NCBI RefSeq assembly: GCF_009177065.1
Contig: NZ_WEZF01000028.1
Span: 33,116-97,115, forward strand
Direction: 5' to 3'
Origin: Tautonia marina
GTDB lineage: Bacteria; Planctomycetota; Planctomycetia; Isosphaerales; Isosphaeraceae
Length of the DNA stretch: 64,000 bases
Part shown: piece after piece, positions 11,101-18,625 of the stretch
Numbering within the stretch: position 1 is the first letter of the stretch
Layout: each line of letters opens with the position of its first letter
Position numbers and translations under genes: made by a program
Notes under the pieces: model-generated
The model's database searches: none
The model's input: the letters and a program-made list of their open reading frames with translations, nothing else
Told to the model about the DNA's origin: nothing

Positions 11101-12443
11101 TCGAACAGGCCGGTGTCGTACTCGAGAACACCCAACAGAGTGTCACCGGCGTCGGTCAGCTTCAAACTCAGTTCGAGCCCGGTCGGACTTGATTGAATCT
11201 CGCGTTGAACCAGGGAGAATCCCGACCAGGACGGCTCAAGATCGCTCTGGGGTTCGACCGCAAATTGAACCGAAACGAGGGAATGATGGGCTGGCGATCG
11301 TACCGGCCGAATCGTTTCGACGAGGATTTCCGAGGGAAGCAGGTGATGGGCCCGTGCTTCGTGAATCCAGCCGTGATTCCTGGCCACGAGTTCCCGAAAG
11401 GTCGGGCTGCCGGAGAGATTGGCACGGAGCGGAAGCACGTTGGTCACCGGTCCGACCAGGTCCTGCAGATCCGGATGCTGACGCCCATCGTCAGGGTAGC
11501 CGACAACCAGCTCCTCGCTCCCCGCCATCCGAGCCAGGAGGATCTCAAACCCCGCCAGGATCACGGTGGCGATCGGAACTCCTTCCGCATCGCCAAGCGC
11601 TCGCAGGTCATTGAGCCTTGACCCAGCGAGCGACCACGCGAGCCGAGCCGTGGTCGTTCCCGGATCAACCTGTCGGGGCCGGTCGAACGGCAGTTCGAGC
11701 GGATCAGGCGCATTCGCCAGGTGGTTGGTCCAAAACGCAAGGGCTCGCCGCCGCGTCTCCTCCTGAGCCGGAGACCGTTGCCAGGTGGCATAGGCGCGGT
11801 ATTGCCGTGGGAACGAGGTGAAGCCGCAGAGCGCTTGGGCGTCGTCGAGAGCGCGATAACGGGTCCCAAGGTCCCGCAAGATGAGGTCTTCAGAGAAGGG
11901 ATCCACCGCGATTCGGTGGAAGGACAGGACAAGAAGGTGGTCTTCGCTGGAGACGCGGATGAGCGTGGCCCGGATGGGCAATTCCGCCGCCAGATCGAAC
12001 GGATGGCGCGCCTGTTCCATGATCAGGCGATCAGCCTCAGGGCCCGCGTCGGGCCAACCGCTCTGATCATGAACACTGAGCGAGGGGCAGTCATCGACGT
12101 CAACCACGACGGCACCGGGGACTCCCTCCACGGTTTGGATCCGTGACCGGAGCACCTCGTGACGTCGAAGCAGTTCGAGCCAGGCACCACGAAGTCGGTT
12201 CGCATCGAGTGGTCCGACGATTCGGAGCACTCGCGTCTTCTGAAAGGTGGTTGGTGGGATCGAAAGTTGCTCAAGAAGCCAGAGGCGCTCTTGGACGAAC
12301 GAAAGCGGAGCGGGCTCGGTTTGCTCGGGTGACCGTGTCACGACTGTTCGGGTTCTCGAATGCTGTGTTGCGATCGTCTGCCCAAGCCGCAATGGGTGGA
12401 TTTCTGCCTGAGAGCAGGTTGCCTGATTCTCGTTCGTCTTCAT
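5109..12443 (-). CDS. Two-module non-ribosomal peptide synthetase, C-A-T-C-A-T-TE
   Basis: 2444 residues from the ATG at 12443; a GTG 12 bp upstream is also possible but has no ribosome site. Order: C1 (~45-480), A1 (~500-1010), T1 (GGHSL, Ser1062), C2 (~1105-1545), A2 (~1570-2080), T2 (LGGHSL, Ser2132), thioesterase (~2180-2444; GYSLGG with Ser2271, then LIDVF and GNHLTM for Asp and His). C2 has an intact HHIACDG (1261-1267). C1 reads HRIAVDP at 176-182, so the second His and the Gly of HHxxxDG are lost. Aligning to GrsA by eye, the A1 code is DVWHFSLVEK, one residue from the serine code DVWHFSLVDK, and A2 is DAFFLGVTFK, resembling Ile/Val-type codes. Both A10 lysines are present (Lys1005, Lys2075). 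There is no epimerase. Likely product: a Ser-(Ile/Val) dipeptide, released or joined by the TE. If C1 works at all it would be an acyl-starter. Confidence 0.95.
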   Translation of the reverse strand: MKTNENQATCSQAEIHPLRLGQTIATQHSRTRTVVTRSPEQTEPAPLSFVQERLWLLEQLSIPPTTFQKTRVLRIVGPLDANRLRGAWLELLRRHEVLRSRIQTVEGVPGAVVVDVDDCPSLSVHDQSGWPDAGPEADRLIMEQARHPFDLAAELPIRATLIRVSSEDHLLVLSFHRIAVDPFSEDLILRDLGTRYRALDDAQALCGFTSFPRQYRAYATWQRSPAQEETRRRALAFWTNHLANAPDPLELPFDRPRQVDPGTTTARLAWSLAGSRLNDLRALGDAEGVPIATVILAGFEILLARMAGSEELVVGYPDDGRQHPDLQDLVGPVTNVLPLRANLSGSPTFRELVARNHGWIHEARAHHLLPSEILVETIRPVRSPAHHSLVSVQFAVEPQSDLEPSWSGFSLVQREIQSSPTGLELSLKLTDAGDTLLGVLEYDTGLFDPETADRVLGRLQIILDGAVADPDQTIDRLPILSKSELDRVVHEWNATQRDLPIETTLHHLIEDQVQKTPTQVAVLFPDVDDDGGVIPAALTFAELNQRANRLAHHLRSLGVGAETTVAVVAERSPELVIALLGVLKAGAAYLPLDPSAPASYLKGLLDDAQPNAIVTQPSLMETVMTLGQPAPLVELRFPDIEPPGSDENPEPINTPNHAAYLIYTSGSTGLPKGVINEHRAICNRLLWGQLTFPIGPGDRVLQKTPYTFDVSVWEFFWPLMTGACLVLARPDGHRDPSYIARLITRAQVTHCHFVPSMLGPFLDDPGAPGCLSTLRHVFSSGEALTADLRDRFFERLGSSVELHNLYGPTEAAVEVTYHHCHPDDRPGPVPIGRPIANARTYILDPHGQPQPIGVAGELFLGGLCVARGYLNRPELTIERFLVDPFEPAANARLYRTGDRARWLPDGSIEYLGRLDHQMKIRGVRIEPGEVEAALRRHPDVSEAAVVAYEDSVAGSWLAAYLVAPPGTLPPSAAVLRRFLSEELPEAAIPSAYVPLEALPLTTSGKLNRKALPSVQRGSFGGTTETPPPRDPVETALADCWSDILGVEAIGLGDDFFEMGGHSLAAARVMARIRLIFGVELPIRALFENPTLAALARRVSVALRDSISVGESVAAAGPLRRAQGSPTPVSPSQWRLWFLDQISPGLPSYNLSSAERLTGPLDEPALSRSLGEVVRRHEALRTVFRLDADTNPIPVVLPDNQPSWPLPIEDLSSVPDHERRSVLTKRLNTEGEVPFDLSVGPLFRARLVRLGPEDHVLQLTVHHIACDGWSLGLIWRDIAACYHNQTTGQFAPLPELAVTFGDFAAWQAGRLEGDAFRNRMDSWIDQLEDLPTVLELPTDRPRPSVASMKGGHVPIEVPGAVAQGLTNLARSEGASLFMVLLAAFAALLRRYSGQTDLAIGSPGAGRPHPDLDEVVGCFVNLLVMRVKLPGDPTFRELVREARETTLETMAHQDIPFERIVESLNPRRDPGQHPLIQAVFTVQDYPRPALGWGTLHASTVEFELDVAKFDLTLMMTVHRGTIRGQLGYNAEIFDGNTASRLVDHFQILLRDAVAQPDQPLSACSFLTDQERRQLASWNETTTDYPRERSLVELFHEQVAARPNFPAIEDGDRILSYRELRAHADRLATRLRAAGVSVGDKVGLLIDRSADAVIALLAVLKTGATYVPVAPDTPARRLEYLFRDSAASVVLVRQGETDRVPQTFTGSVIELGNAPCELDALEVVDPPVDASAPAYLIYTSGSTGLPKGVLVPHRAVVRLVVGTDYAALDASDRVALASTLAFDASTFEVWGALLHGGTLVVIARETLVNPAALRNLLVSKRITTLFLTTALFHQIAQSQPSTFGSLRHLLVGGEELDPAAARAVLQSSQPPCRLLNVYGPTESTTFATWHPVQVDEVAEGVHSVPIGRPIANTTAYVLDEHHRPLPVGLPGELWLGGDGLALGYHHAPELTAQRFVPNPFGDGSEPRLYRTGDRVRRLPDGTLVFLGRLDNQIKLRGFRVEPGEIEAALRRHPGVLDAAVVPQPDGSGGMRLVAFVVLDGSDGTADRLRPALRDELPEFLVPSLVVAVEALPMTSSGKIDRLALISRKLDDPEPTGAPSEALTEDEQTLLRLWQEVLPNRAIGPDDDFFDLGGHSLLATRLFARIEDEFGIRPPLTTLLAQSTVRRFAATLRKTIPSCSPSRLVAITPVDGAQLPPFVCFPGGFGRDGMLLGHGLSLASLARRLGPDAPFLSVTLGQVPSGQTFAALIPALAEQFLDDLKTVLPEGPYYLGGYSLGGLLALEVARRLIAEGHSMGMLALIDVFGPNYPKRRSRREWIGAHLKNLRNRSTTDRFKYFSEKIQSKIRPGTRLKTTPHSPEPRDEILWNSFEAYLQGLEPYPGRIVLFRAATQPQKARVSHEDATNGWGAIANGGVEVIECPGNHLTMLQPPHLGFLATALREALRNHSQ

Positions 12444-12567
12444 GATCCTCAACACTCAGAACAGAAGGCGGATGGCATGCACTTGCAAATCACACGAACC
12501 GGGATTGTCCAGCTTCATCAGGGACCGGCCGTTTGCTTTGGCCGAGGTCAAACCGAACAGGCGGACT

Positions 12568-12584
12568 GCGTGAATCGTTCACGC
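12568..12584. promoter_or_regulatory. Perfect inverted repeat upstream of the NRPS, possible operator
   Basis: GCGTGAA-TCG-TTCACGC: 7-bp arms around a 3-bp centre, 124 bp upstream of the NRPS ATG. The size and spacing suit a dimeric regulator. A related half-site (GCGTTCACGC) lies at 12906-12915 by the end of the neighbouring DUF1501 gene. No regulator gene is adjacent, so function is inferred from symmetry alone. Confidence 0.35.
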
Positions 12585-12843
12585 TGGAGTGCGAAAACGC
12601 TCGATTCTTCCCCTTGTGATGCGGCGATGCGAATCAAGGTCAGCGGAGCGAATCCTTCGAGCAAGTCGTCACAAGTGATTCAAAACCAAACGGTTGCAAA
12701 GCGTGCCTGGTCCAAGAGTCGTACCGTCTGAGAACCAGGATCAGGGACGCAGGGTTTCAGGGAAAACGAGGATGACTGGTCAAATGTGACACCCCTCTCA
12801 CCCGGATGAGGCGGACCTCCCTGCGCATCCGATCTGCCGAGGT

Positions 12844-12866
12844 TCCTTCTGGGGCGATCAGAAGGA
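12844..12866 (-). terminator. Stem-loop after the DUF1501 gene
   Basis: Arms TCCTTCTG (12844-12851) and CAGAAGGA (12859-12866) form a perfect 8-bp stem with a 7-nt loop, 43 bp past the stop of the minus-strand DUF1501 gene. No T run follows in the minus direction, so termination is only possible, not shown. Confidence 0.3.
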
Positions 12867-12908
12867 GTTCGAGGGAGAATGGCTCGTCTTAAACAATGGT
12901 GTGAGCGT

Positions 12909-14339
12909 TCACGCCAGAAGGTCGCGGAGGACCCGACCGTGGACGTTGGTCAGACGGCGCTGAATGCCGTTGTGATAGAAGGTCAAGCGTTCGTGGTCGA
13001 GCCCGAGCAGGTGCAGCACGGTGGCGTGAAAGTCGTTCCAGTGGACGGGGGACTCGACGGCCTTCCAGCCGAGTTCGTCGGTCGATCCGTAGGCGATGCC
13101 GGGCTTCAGCCCGGCGCCGGCGAGCCAGACGGAGAAGCCGTACTGGTTGTGATCGCGGCCGGTGCCGACGACATCGGCGGCGGACTGGGTGAAGGGGGTG
13201 CGGCCGAACTCGGTCGTGAACAGGACGATCGTGTCGTCGAGCAGGCCGCGGCGGCGGAGGTCGCGGAGCAAGCCGGCGACGGGCCGATCGATCCGCGCGG
13301 CTTCCTGGCCGTGGTTCTGGCGAACGTCTTCGTGACCATCCCAGTTGCGGCGGGGGCTGCCGAAGGTACCGCCGGAGAAAAGCTGCACAAACCGAACGCC
13401 GCGTTCCAGGAGTCGTCGGGCGAGCAGGCAGGAGCGGCCAAACGGGGCCGATTCGGGGCGGTCGATGCCGTAGAGGGCCAGGGTCTCGGGACCTTCGGCC
13501 GCGAGGCTTGCGACCTCGGGGACGGCGGCTTGCATGCGGGCGGCCAGCTCGTAGGCCTGGATCCGCGCGGCGAAGGCGTCATCACCGGATCGGGAGGCAA
13601 GGTGGTCGCGGTTCATGGCCTCGAGGAGGGATCGGGAGGCGGCCTCGGCGCCGGGATCCACGGGGCGATCAGGAAAGAGATCCTCAATCGGTGCCCCTTC
13701 GGAGCGGATCATCACCCCTTGGTGCTGGGCCGGCAGGAAGCCGTTGGACCAGTGGATCGCGCCGCCGGCGGGCAGTTCCCGGGCGTCGGGGATGACGACA
13801 AACGCGGGCAGGTCGTCGGCCTCGGACCCGAGCCCGTAGGAGAGCCACGAGCCGAGCGCGGGGAAGCCGTTGAGCCGAAATCCGCTGTTCTCCTGGAACA
13901 TGGCGGGGGTGTGGTTCGACGTTTCGGCATACATCGAACGGATGATCGTCAGCTCGTCGGCCAGCTCGGCGAGTTCGGGGAAGAGCTCGGAGATCATGAG
14001 TCCGCTCTGACCACGCGGCCGGAACGTCCAGTCCGGCGCCCGCAGGCGGCCGACCTGCCCGAAGAAGACGTCGGGACGCTCGTCGGAGACGAGGGACTGG
14101 CCGTGCGCGCGGATCAGCTCCGGTTTGTGGTCAAACGAGTCGACATGACTCATTGCCCCGCAGAGGCAAATGTGGATGGCCCGGCTCGCCCGGGGGGAGA
14201 AATGCGGGGGGATCACCCCGGACGCGCCGGGCTCGTCCGGCGTCCCGGCCCGGAGCGCCCCATCGCGGAGCAGGAGCGAGGCCGAGGCCGCGGAGGCCAG
14301 GCCATTGCGGGCCCAGTTGAGGAAGTCGCGACGGTCCAT
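12909..14339 (-). CDS. DUF1501 family protein, Tat-exported
   Basis: 476 residues from the ATG at 14339 (MDRRDFLNWARNG), chosen because it gives a twin-arginine signal and falls 41 bp after the stop of the upstream partner gene. DUF1501 proteins are distantly related to sulfatases/alkaline phosphatases. Typical segments seen here: HICLCGAMSHVDSFDHKPEL near the N-terminus, [48 protein letters not shown] and GRDHNQYGFSVWLAGAG, and the C-terminal DFHATVLHLLGLDHERLTF. It is the second gene of a two-gene operon with the DUF1549/DUF1553 protein, the usual planctomycete pairing. The biochemical role of such pairs is unknown to me; location should be periplasmic. Confidence 0.92.
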   Translation of the reverse strand: MDRRDFLNWARNGLASAASASLLLRDGALRAGTPDEPGASGVIPPHFSPRASRAIHICLCGAMSHVDSFDHKPELIRAHGQSLVSDERPDVFFGQVGRLRAPDWTFRPRGQSGLMISELFPELAELADELTIIRSMYAETSNHTPAMFQENSGFRLNGFPALGSWLSYGLGSEADDLPAFVVIPDARELPAGGAIHWSNGFLPAQHQGVMIRSEGAPIEDLFPDRPVDPGAEAASRSLLEAMNRDHLASRSGDDAFAARIQAYELAARMQAAVPEVASLAAEGPETLALYGIDRPESAPFGRSCLLARRLLERGVRFVQLFSGGTFGSPRRNWDGHEDVRQNHGQEAARIDRPVAGLLRDLRRRGLLDDTIVLFTTEFGRTPFTQSAADVVGTGRDHNQYGFSVWLAGAGLKPGIAYGSTDELGWKAVESPVHWNDFHATVLHLLGLDHERLTFYHNGIQRRLTNVHGRVLRDLLA

Positions 14340-14380
14340 CTTGCCTGCCCCGGCGATCTGCCGACGAATCGAGGAATGAG

Positions 14381-17371
14381 TCAATCGATGAACAGGAATT
14401 CGTTGCTGTTGAACAGGGCCCGGCAAACGGTGGCCAGGCCGTGGTCCCTGGCGACCTGGACCGCTCGGGATCGTTCGGCCTTAGAAGGACCGCGGCCGAG
14501 GGCGAGCAGGTAGGCCCGGTCGATCCGGGCCTCGAGGCCCGGCCCCGCCTCGGACTCCAGGCGATCGGCGAAGCGCGCGGACAGGTCCAGGACCATGGCG
14601 TTGTTCAGCATCGCCAAAGCCTGCAGCGGCGTGTTGGTCACGGTGCGGACCGGGGCAGTCGTCGAGGGGTCGGGGCAGTCGAGGGCGTCGAGGAAACTGC
14701 TGCGTCCCCCCCGCGCCCAGGTGCGGAACAGGGTCCGGCGCTGCGAGCCCGGCCCGGTCGGATCGGTCGGCTGGTAATGGGTGGTAATCGTCCCTTCGGC
14801 CCGGACGATCGCGAAATCGCGGAACCCCGGACCACCGATCGCCGGATCGAGCGCTCCGGCGACGGCGAGCATCGCATCGCGGACCATCTCGGCGTCCAGC
14901 CGCTTCGGAGGGTTGCGCCAGAGGAGGCGGTTGTCGGCATCGATTTGAGCCGATTCGGGGTCGAAGCGCGACGACCGCCGGTAGGCGGAGGACGTGAGGA
15001 TGCGGCGGTGCAGGTGCTTGAGGCTCCAGTGGTGCTCGATCAGATCACGCGCGAGCCAGTCGAGCACGTCAGGATGCGAGGGATCGCCCCCGTTGAAGCC
15101 GAAATCGCTGGGAGTCGCGACCAGCCCAGTGCCAAAGGATGCTTGCCAGATCCGGTTGACGATCACCCGGGCAAACAGGGGGTTCTCCGGGTGGCTGATC
15201 CAGGCGGCCAGGCGGGTCCTGCGCTCCGCATCGGGAGCCTCAGGATCGAGCCCGAACGCGCTGGGGATCGTGGCATCGATTGCCGAAAGACCACCGGGAG
15301 CAACCACCTCGGCCGGGGTCGCGGGATCACCCCGGATCAAGCGATGCGAGGTCCCCGGCTCTCGGGGCGAAACCGCGTAGGCGGTGCGCGTCGACGCGAG
15401 TCGATCCTGGACCCGGTCCCGTTCGGCCAGGAGGCGGTCACGATCACGGCGAAGGTCGGCGGGCAGAGCCTCGGCGATTGCCTGCGGGTCGATCGGGGCC
15501 CCGTGTTGAAACGAGGCGGCGACGTCCTCGGCGGTCAGGGCCCGATCATGGACCGCGGCCCGGGCGATCCGGCCGGCGAGCATCCGGTTCCCCCCCGGTT
15601 CGCCGTGCCGCAGGCCGAAGACGACCTGGGCCTGGCCGGCCTCGAACGTCTTCAAACCGGCCGATCGGTAGGGAGAGCCATACGGTTGGCCGTCGCGATA
15701 GGCGGTGATCGTGCCATCGGCCTCGTAGACGAGGGCGAGGTGAACGAAGCGGCGGTCGGCCTCGTCTTCGGGAGGCCCCTGGAACGATTTCGTCCGGGAA
15801 AAGCCATCGCTGCCGGCCATCCAGTGCCCCGCCTCCTGTTCACCGAAGACGATGGCATCGAACGTCTGGCCGTCGAGCGTCTGCACGCTCACCACCCCGC
15901 CGCCGCGCTGGGTGAGGTCATCGAGCCGGACCCAGGCTTCCAGCGTTTTGACTCCGAGATCCTCCGTCAACGGCGCCGAGGCGAGAAACCCCGAGGAGCC
16001 ATCGACGATCAGGCTCTCGGGGTCGAGGCGCGCACCGCCTCGAAGCGTGCCGGGCAGACCGCCCTGGAGGTCGGTCGGGCCGCGATCGAACTCCCATCGA
16101 AGCGTGGGGATCGGAACCGCATTGAGGGATTCCGGACTGCATCGCGTGCGCAACTGTTCGCGCACGGGCTGCTCGAGGGCGCGCAGGCGATCGGAAAGTG
16201 CCGCGAATCGGCGACGGGCCGCCAGGGTGTCCGGGTCGATCGCCGAGAGGTCGCGCACCCCGTGGCGGACCCCGTCGAGCGCCGCGGCCATCCGGTAGTA
16301 ATCCGTCTGGGGAATCGGGTCGAACTTGTGGTCGTGGCAGCGGGCGCAGTGGACCGTGAGGCCGAGGAAGGTCTGCGAGACGGTGCTGACCAGGTCTTCC
16401 AGCTCGTCCTGACGCACCACCTTCCGCATGGCCTCGCTCTGCTGCCCCTGGCCGACGGAGTCGTAGGAACCGGCCACCAGGAAGCCGGTCGCCTCGATCG
16501 CGCTCGGATCGTCGGGGGCCAGCAGGTCGCCGGCGATCTGGAGGCGGGCGAAGGTGTCATACGGCATGTCGGCGTTGAGCGCTTGCACGACCCAGTCGCG
16601 GTAGCGCCAGGCGTCGGGCCGGAATTCGTCGTGTTCGAAGCCGTTGCTCTCGCCAAAGCGGGCCAGGTCGAGCCAGGCTCGGGCCCATCGGACCCCGTAC
16701 TGCGGAGACGCCAGCAGACGATCGACCAGCCGCTCGTAGGCGTCGGGCCGGTCGTCGGCCACGAACGCTTCGACCGCGTCCGGATCGGGAGGCAGGCCGG
16801 TCAGATCAAAGGTCACCCGACGAATGAGCGTACGACGATCCGCCATTCCGAGCGGTTGAAGCCCTTGCTGGTCAAGGCGGTGGCGAATCATCACATCGAT
16901 CGGCGTTGACTCCTCCGCGAGCGCCAACCCCGGGAGATCCGGTCGTCGGAGCGGTGCCAGCGACCACCAGTCGCGCCCGGCCCTGCGATCGGTCGAGGCG
17001 GCGAAGGGGTCAATCGGGTCCGAGCCCCACGGCGCTCCGCGTTCAATCCAGGAACGAAGCTGCTCAGCCTCGTCCTCCGGCAAGGGGTGGTCCGGCGGCA
17101 TGAGACCGTCCTCAACCGCGATCCAGAGGAGGCTCTCATCGAGGTTCCCCGGCGTGACCGCCGCGCCGCCGTGGCCCCCCTTGAGGGCTCCTGCCTGGCG
17201 TGACAGATCAAGCCCGCCTTTCGGATCCGGGCCGGAATGGCAGTCGAGGCATCGCGCGGCCAGGATTGGGGCCACCGATTGATCGAATTCGAACGCCGGT
17301 GGGGCATCCGGCTGGCCGATCGCCACTGGGCCATACAACAGGGTCGCCGCGACGATCAGAGCAAGGCGCAT
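14381..17371 (-). CDS. PSCyt1/DUF1549/DUF1553 protein with an internal LamG-like domain
   Basis: 996 residues from the ATG at 17371, giving a signal peptide (MRLALIVAATLLYGPVAIG). A cytochrome-like segment with CLDCHSG (Cys41) comes first, then DUF1549 (DLTGLPPDPDAVEAF; YGVRWARAWLDLARF), which includes a second heme-type motif [12 protein letters not shown]. Around residues 420-630 a region such as LEAWVRLDDLTQRGGG and FVHLALVYEADGTITAYRDG looks like a LamG/concanavalin domain, a sugar- or protein-binding beta-sandwich. DUF1553 follows (FARVIVNRIWQASFGTGLV; TNTPLQALAMLNNAMVLDLS). It is probably exported, with covalent heme c, and is co-transcribed with the DUF1501 gene 41 bp downstream. Specific substrate unknown. 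Confidence 0.92.
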   Translation of the reverse strand: MRLALIVAATLLYGPVAIGQPDAPPAFEFDQSVAPILAARCLDCHSGPDPKGGLDLSRQAGALKGGHGGAAVTPGNLDESLLWIAVEDGLMPPDHPLPEDEAEQLRSWIERGAPWGSDPIDPFAASTDRRAGRDWWSLAPLRRPDLPGLALAEESTPIDVMIRHRLDQQGLQPLGMADRRTLIRRVTFDLTGLPPDPDAVEAFVADDRPDAYERLVDRLLASPQYGVRWARAWLDLARFGESNGFEHDEFRPDAWRYRDWVVQALNADMPYDTFARLQIAGDLLAPDDPSAIEATGFLVAGSYDSVGQGQQSEAMRKVVRQDELEDLVSTVSQTFLGLTVHCARCHDHKFDPIPQTDYYRMAAALDGVRHGVRDLSAIDPDTLAARRRFAALSDRLRALEQPVREQLRTRCSPESLNAVPIPTLRWEFDRGPTDLQGGLPGTLRGGARLDPESLIVDGSSGFLASAPLTEDLGVKTLEAWVRLDDLTQRGGGVVSVQTLDGQTFDAIVFGEQEAGHWMAGSDGFSRTKSFQGPPEDEADRRFVHLALVYEADGTITAYRDGQPYGSPYRSAGLKTFEAGQAQVVFGLRHGEPGGNRMLAGRIARAAVHDRALTAEDVAASFQHGAPIDPQAIAEALPADLRRDRDRLLAERDRVQDRLASTRTAYAVSPREPGTSHRLIRGDPATPAEVVAPGGLSAIDATIPSAFGLDPEAPDAERRTRLAAWISHPENPLFARVIVNRIWQASFGTGLVATPSDFGFNGGDPSHPDVLDWLARDLIEHHWSLKHLHRRILTSSAYRRSSRFDPESAQIDADNRLLWRNPPKRLDAEMVRDAMLAVAGALDPAIGGPGFRDFAIVRAEGTITTHYQPTDPTGPGSQRRTLFRTWARGGRSSFLDALDCPDPSTTAPVRTVTNTPLQALAMLNNAMVLDLSARFADRLESEAGPGLEARIDRAYLLALGRGPSKAERSRAVQVARDHGLATVCRALFNSNEFLFID

Positions 17372-17699
17372 TCCGCACACTCCCCCGGCTTCAAGGATCG
17401 AAGATCGACCCACCCGACCCGAACCCTCATCAAACACGATTGCTCAATATCCGATCGTTCCCGACCCATCCCGGTCCGTCAAGCCTTTGGCGTGGTCGAT
17501 CCGGAGTCCAGGGAGCGCGAACGGGTCGAATCGCCTCCCGAATGTCAGAGGCCACCGGGTCTGGAAAGAGTCTCGGAATGGCTCAAAGGCAAGGGTGCAG
17601 GCCATTGGCGCGGCCCCTCCGGACGCGTGGCATGCCGGAAGGCATCAGGCAGACAGCGGGACGCGATCCGCTAGAATGAAGGATGGGAGGATTTCCATC
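17372..17699. other. Divergent intergenic region
   Basis: 328 bp between the divergent DUF1553 gene and the DUF4058 gene; it must hold both promoters. A TAGAAT box at 17672-17677 is listed separately. Open frames crossing it lack any recognisable protein pattern. Confidence 0.4.
17672..17677 (+). promoter_or_regulatory. Possible -10 box before the first DUF4058-like gene
   Basis: TAGAAT lies 22 bp before the ATG at 17700. The second DUF4058-type gene has TACAAT at almost the same distance (20 bp). No convincing -35 was found, and the implied leader would be only ~15 nt. Confidence 0.25.
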
Positions 17700-18455
17700 A
17701 TGCCGCTCCGCGATCATTTCCGTCCGCCGATGGATCAGTTCATGTCGTGGGACGGGGTCCACGGTCAATGGCCCGCGATGATCGTCCTGGCGCTCTCAGC
17801 TCGATTGCCGAACGGCTATCTCGCCGCGCCTCATATTCACCTGGGATCGTCAATCGAGGTGGACGTCGCGACCTTCGATCGACCTGAGGAACAGCCGGAG
17901 CCCTTCGCCGGATCGGACGAAGGGGGGGGGACGGCGACGGCCACGGCAACGATGACCGCAACCTGGGCACCGCCGAAGCCGACCCTGGCGATCAGGGCCG
18001 ACGTGCCGAAGGCCGACGAGTACGAGGTGCGGGTCTACGACACCAGGCGGGGGCGTCGGCTGGTGGCGGCGGTGGAGTTCGTGAGCCCCTCGAACGAGGA
18101 CCGTCCTGAACATCGCCGGGCGTTTGTGATCCAGTGCGCCGCGATGCTCGCCGAAGGCGTTTGTGTGGCGATCGTCGATGTGGTCACGACCCGGGCGGTC
18201 AACCTGTACGGCGAGCTGCTGGCGATGATCGGCCATGCCGACCCCATGCTCGGGCACGATCCCCCCGTGATCTCGGCCGCCTCATGCCGCTGGATGCGGC
18301 GCGGCGACGCCCGAATTCTTGAGTCGTGGGCCTACCCGCTGGAACTTGACAAGGAGTTGCCGACCCTGCCCCTCTGGCTGGCCCCCGATCTGGCCGTGCC
18401 GCTCGACCTGGAAGGAAGCTACGAGGACACCTGTCGAGCCCTCCGCATCCCGTAA
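17700..18455 (+). CDS. DUF4058-like protein (PD-(D/E)XK-type core suspected)
   Basis: 251 residues. The ATG at 17700 was chosen because GGGAGG sits at a good distance and the family begins M-P-L-x-D-H-F. The N-terminal half (MSWDGVHGQWPAMIVLALS, then SSIEVDVATF) and the central VYDTRRGRRLVAAVEFVSPSNEDRP-type segment match the DUF4058 pattern. In these families an acidic residue before V-S-P-x-N and a preceding Arg/Lys strand recall the PD-(D/E)XK nuclease fold, as in Uma2 proteins; that is family lore plus inference. No signal peptide, so cytoplasmic. A second, diverged relative lies at 35308-36021. Function unknown. Confidence 0.85.
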   Translation: MPLRDHFRPPMDQFMSWDGVHGQWPAMIVLALSARLPNGYLAAPHIHLGSSIEVDVATFDRPEEQPEPFAGSDEGGGTATATATMTATWAPPKPTLAIRADVPKADEYEVRVYDTRRGRRLVAAVEFVSPSNEDRPEHRRAFVIQCAAMLAEGVCVAIVDVVTTRAVNLYGELLAMIGHADPMLGHDPPVISAASCRWMRRGDARILESWAYPLELDKELPTLPLWLAPDLAVPLDLEGSYEDTCRALRIP

Positions 18456-18478
18456 CGCGCTCGGGGCCATCTTCGGAG

Positions 18479-18498
18479 AATTGCACGTGCATGCAATT
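18479..18498 (+). terminator. Symmetric stem-loop after the DUF4058-like gene
   Basis: Arms AATTGCA (18479-18485) and TGCAATT (18492-18498) with a 6-nt loop (CGTGCA), starting 24 bp past the stop. It is followed by GTTCGGAAAA rather than a T run, so it may be a weak terminator or a protein-binding dyad. Confidence 0.3.
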
Positions 18499-18625
18499 GT
18501 TCGGAAAATGCTGGGCAGACCGCGGGGCTTCCGGAGGCTCGGCAAGTCGTCCGACCCCTCGGAGCCTGGATTCGCATGGTAGACTTTCCCATCGCGATTG
18601 ATCGAATCGAGGCAGGGAGCACGCC

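Larger units (their letters stand above)
12444..12908. other. Intergenic region upstream of the NRPS and downstream of a DUF1501 gene
   Basis: 465 bp without a gene. It holds the leader and any promoter of the NRPS (minus strand), a perfect 17-bp inverted repeat at 12568-12584 and a stem-loop at 12844-12866. In-frame stretches here show no coding pattern. No convincing -35/-10 pair was found. Confidence 0.5.

Noticed and set aside
12879..14513. 544-residue open frame on the plus strand
   Set aside because: Antisense to the DUF1501 gene; no recognisable pattern.
14441..16909. 822-residue open frame on the plus strand
   Set aside because: Shadow of the DUF1549/DUF1553 gene; repetitive Arg/Gly/Val-rich translation without a domain.
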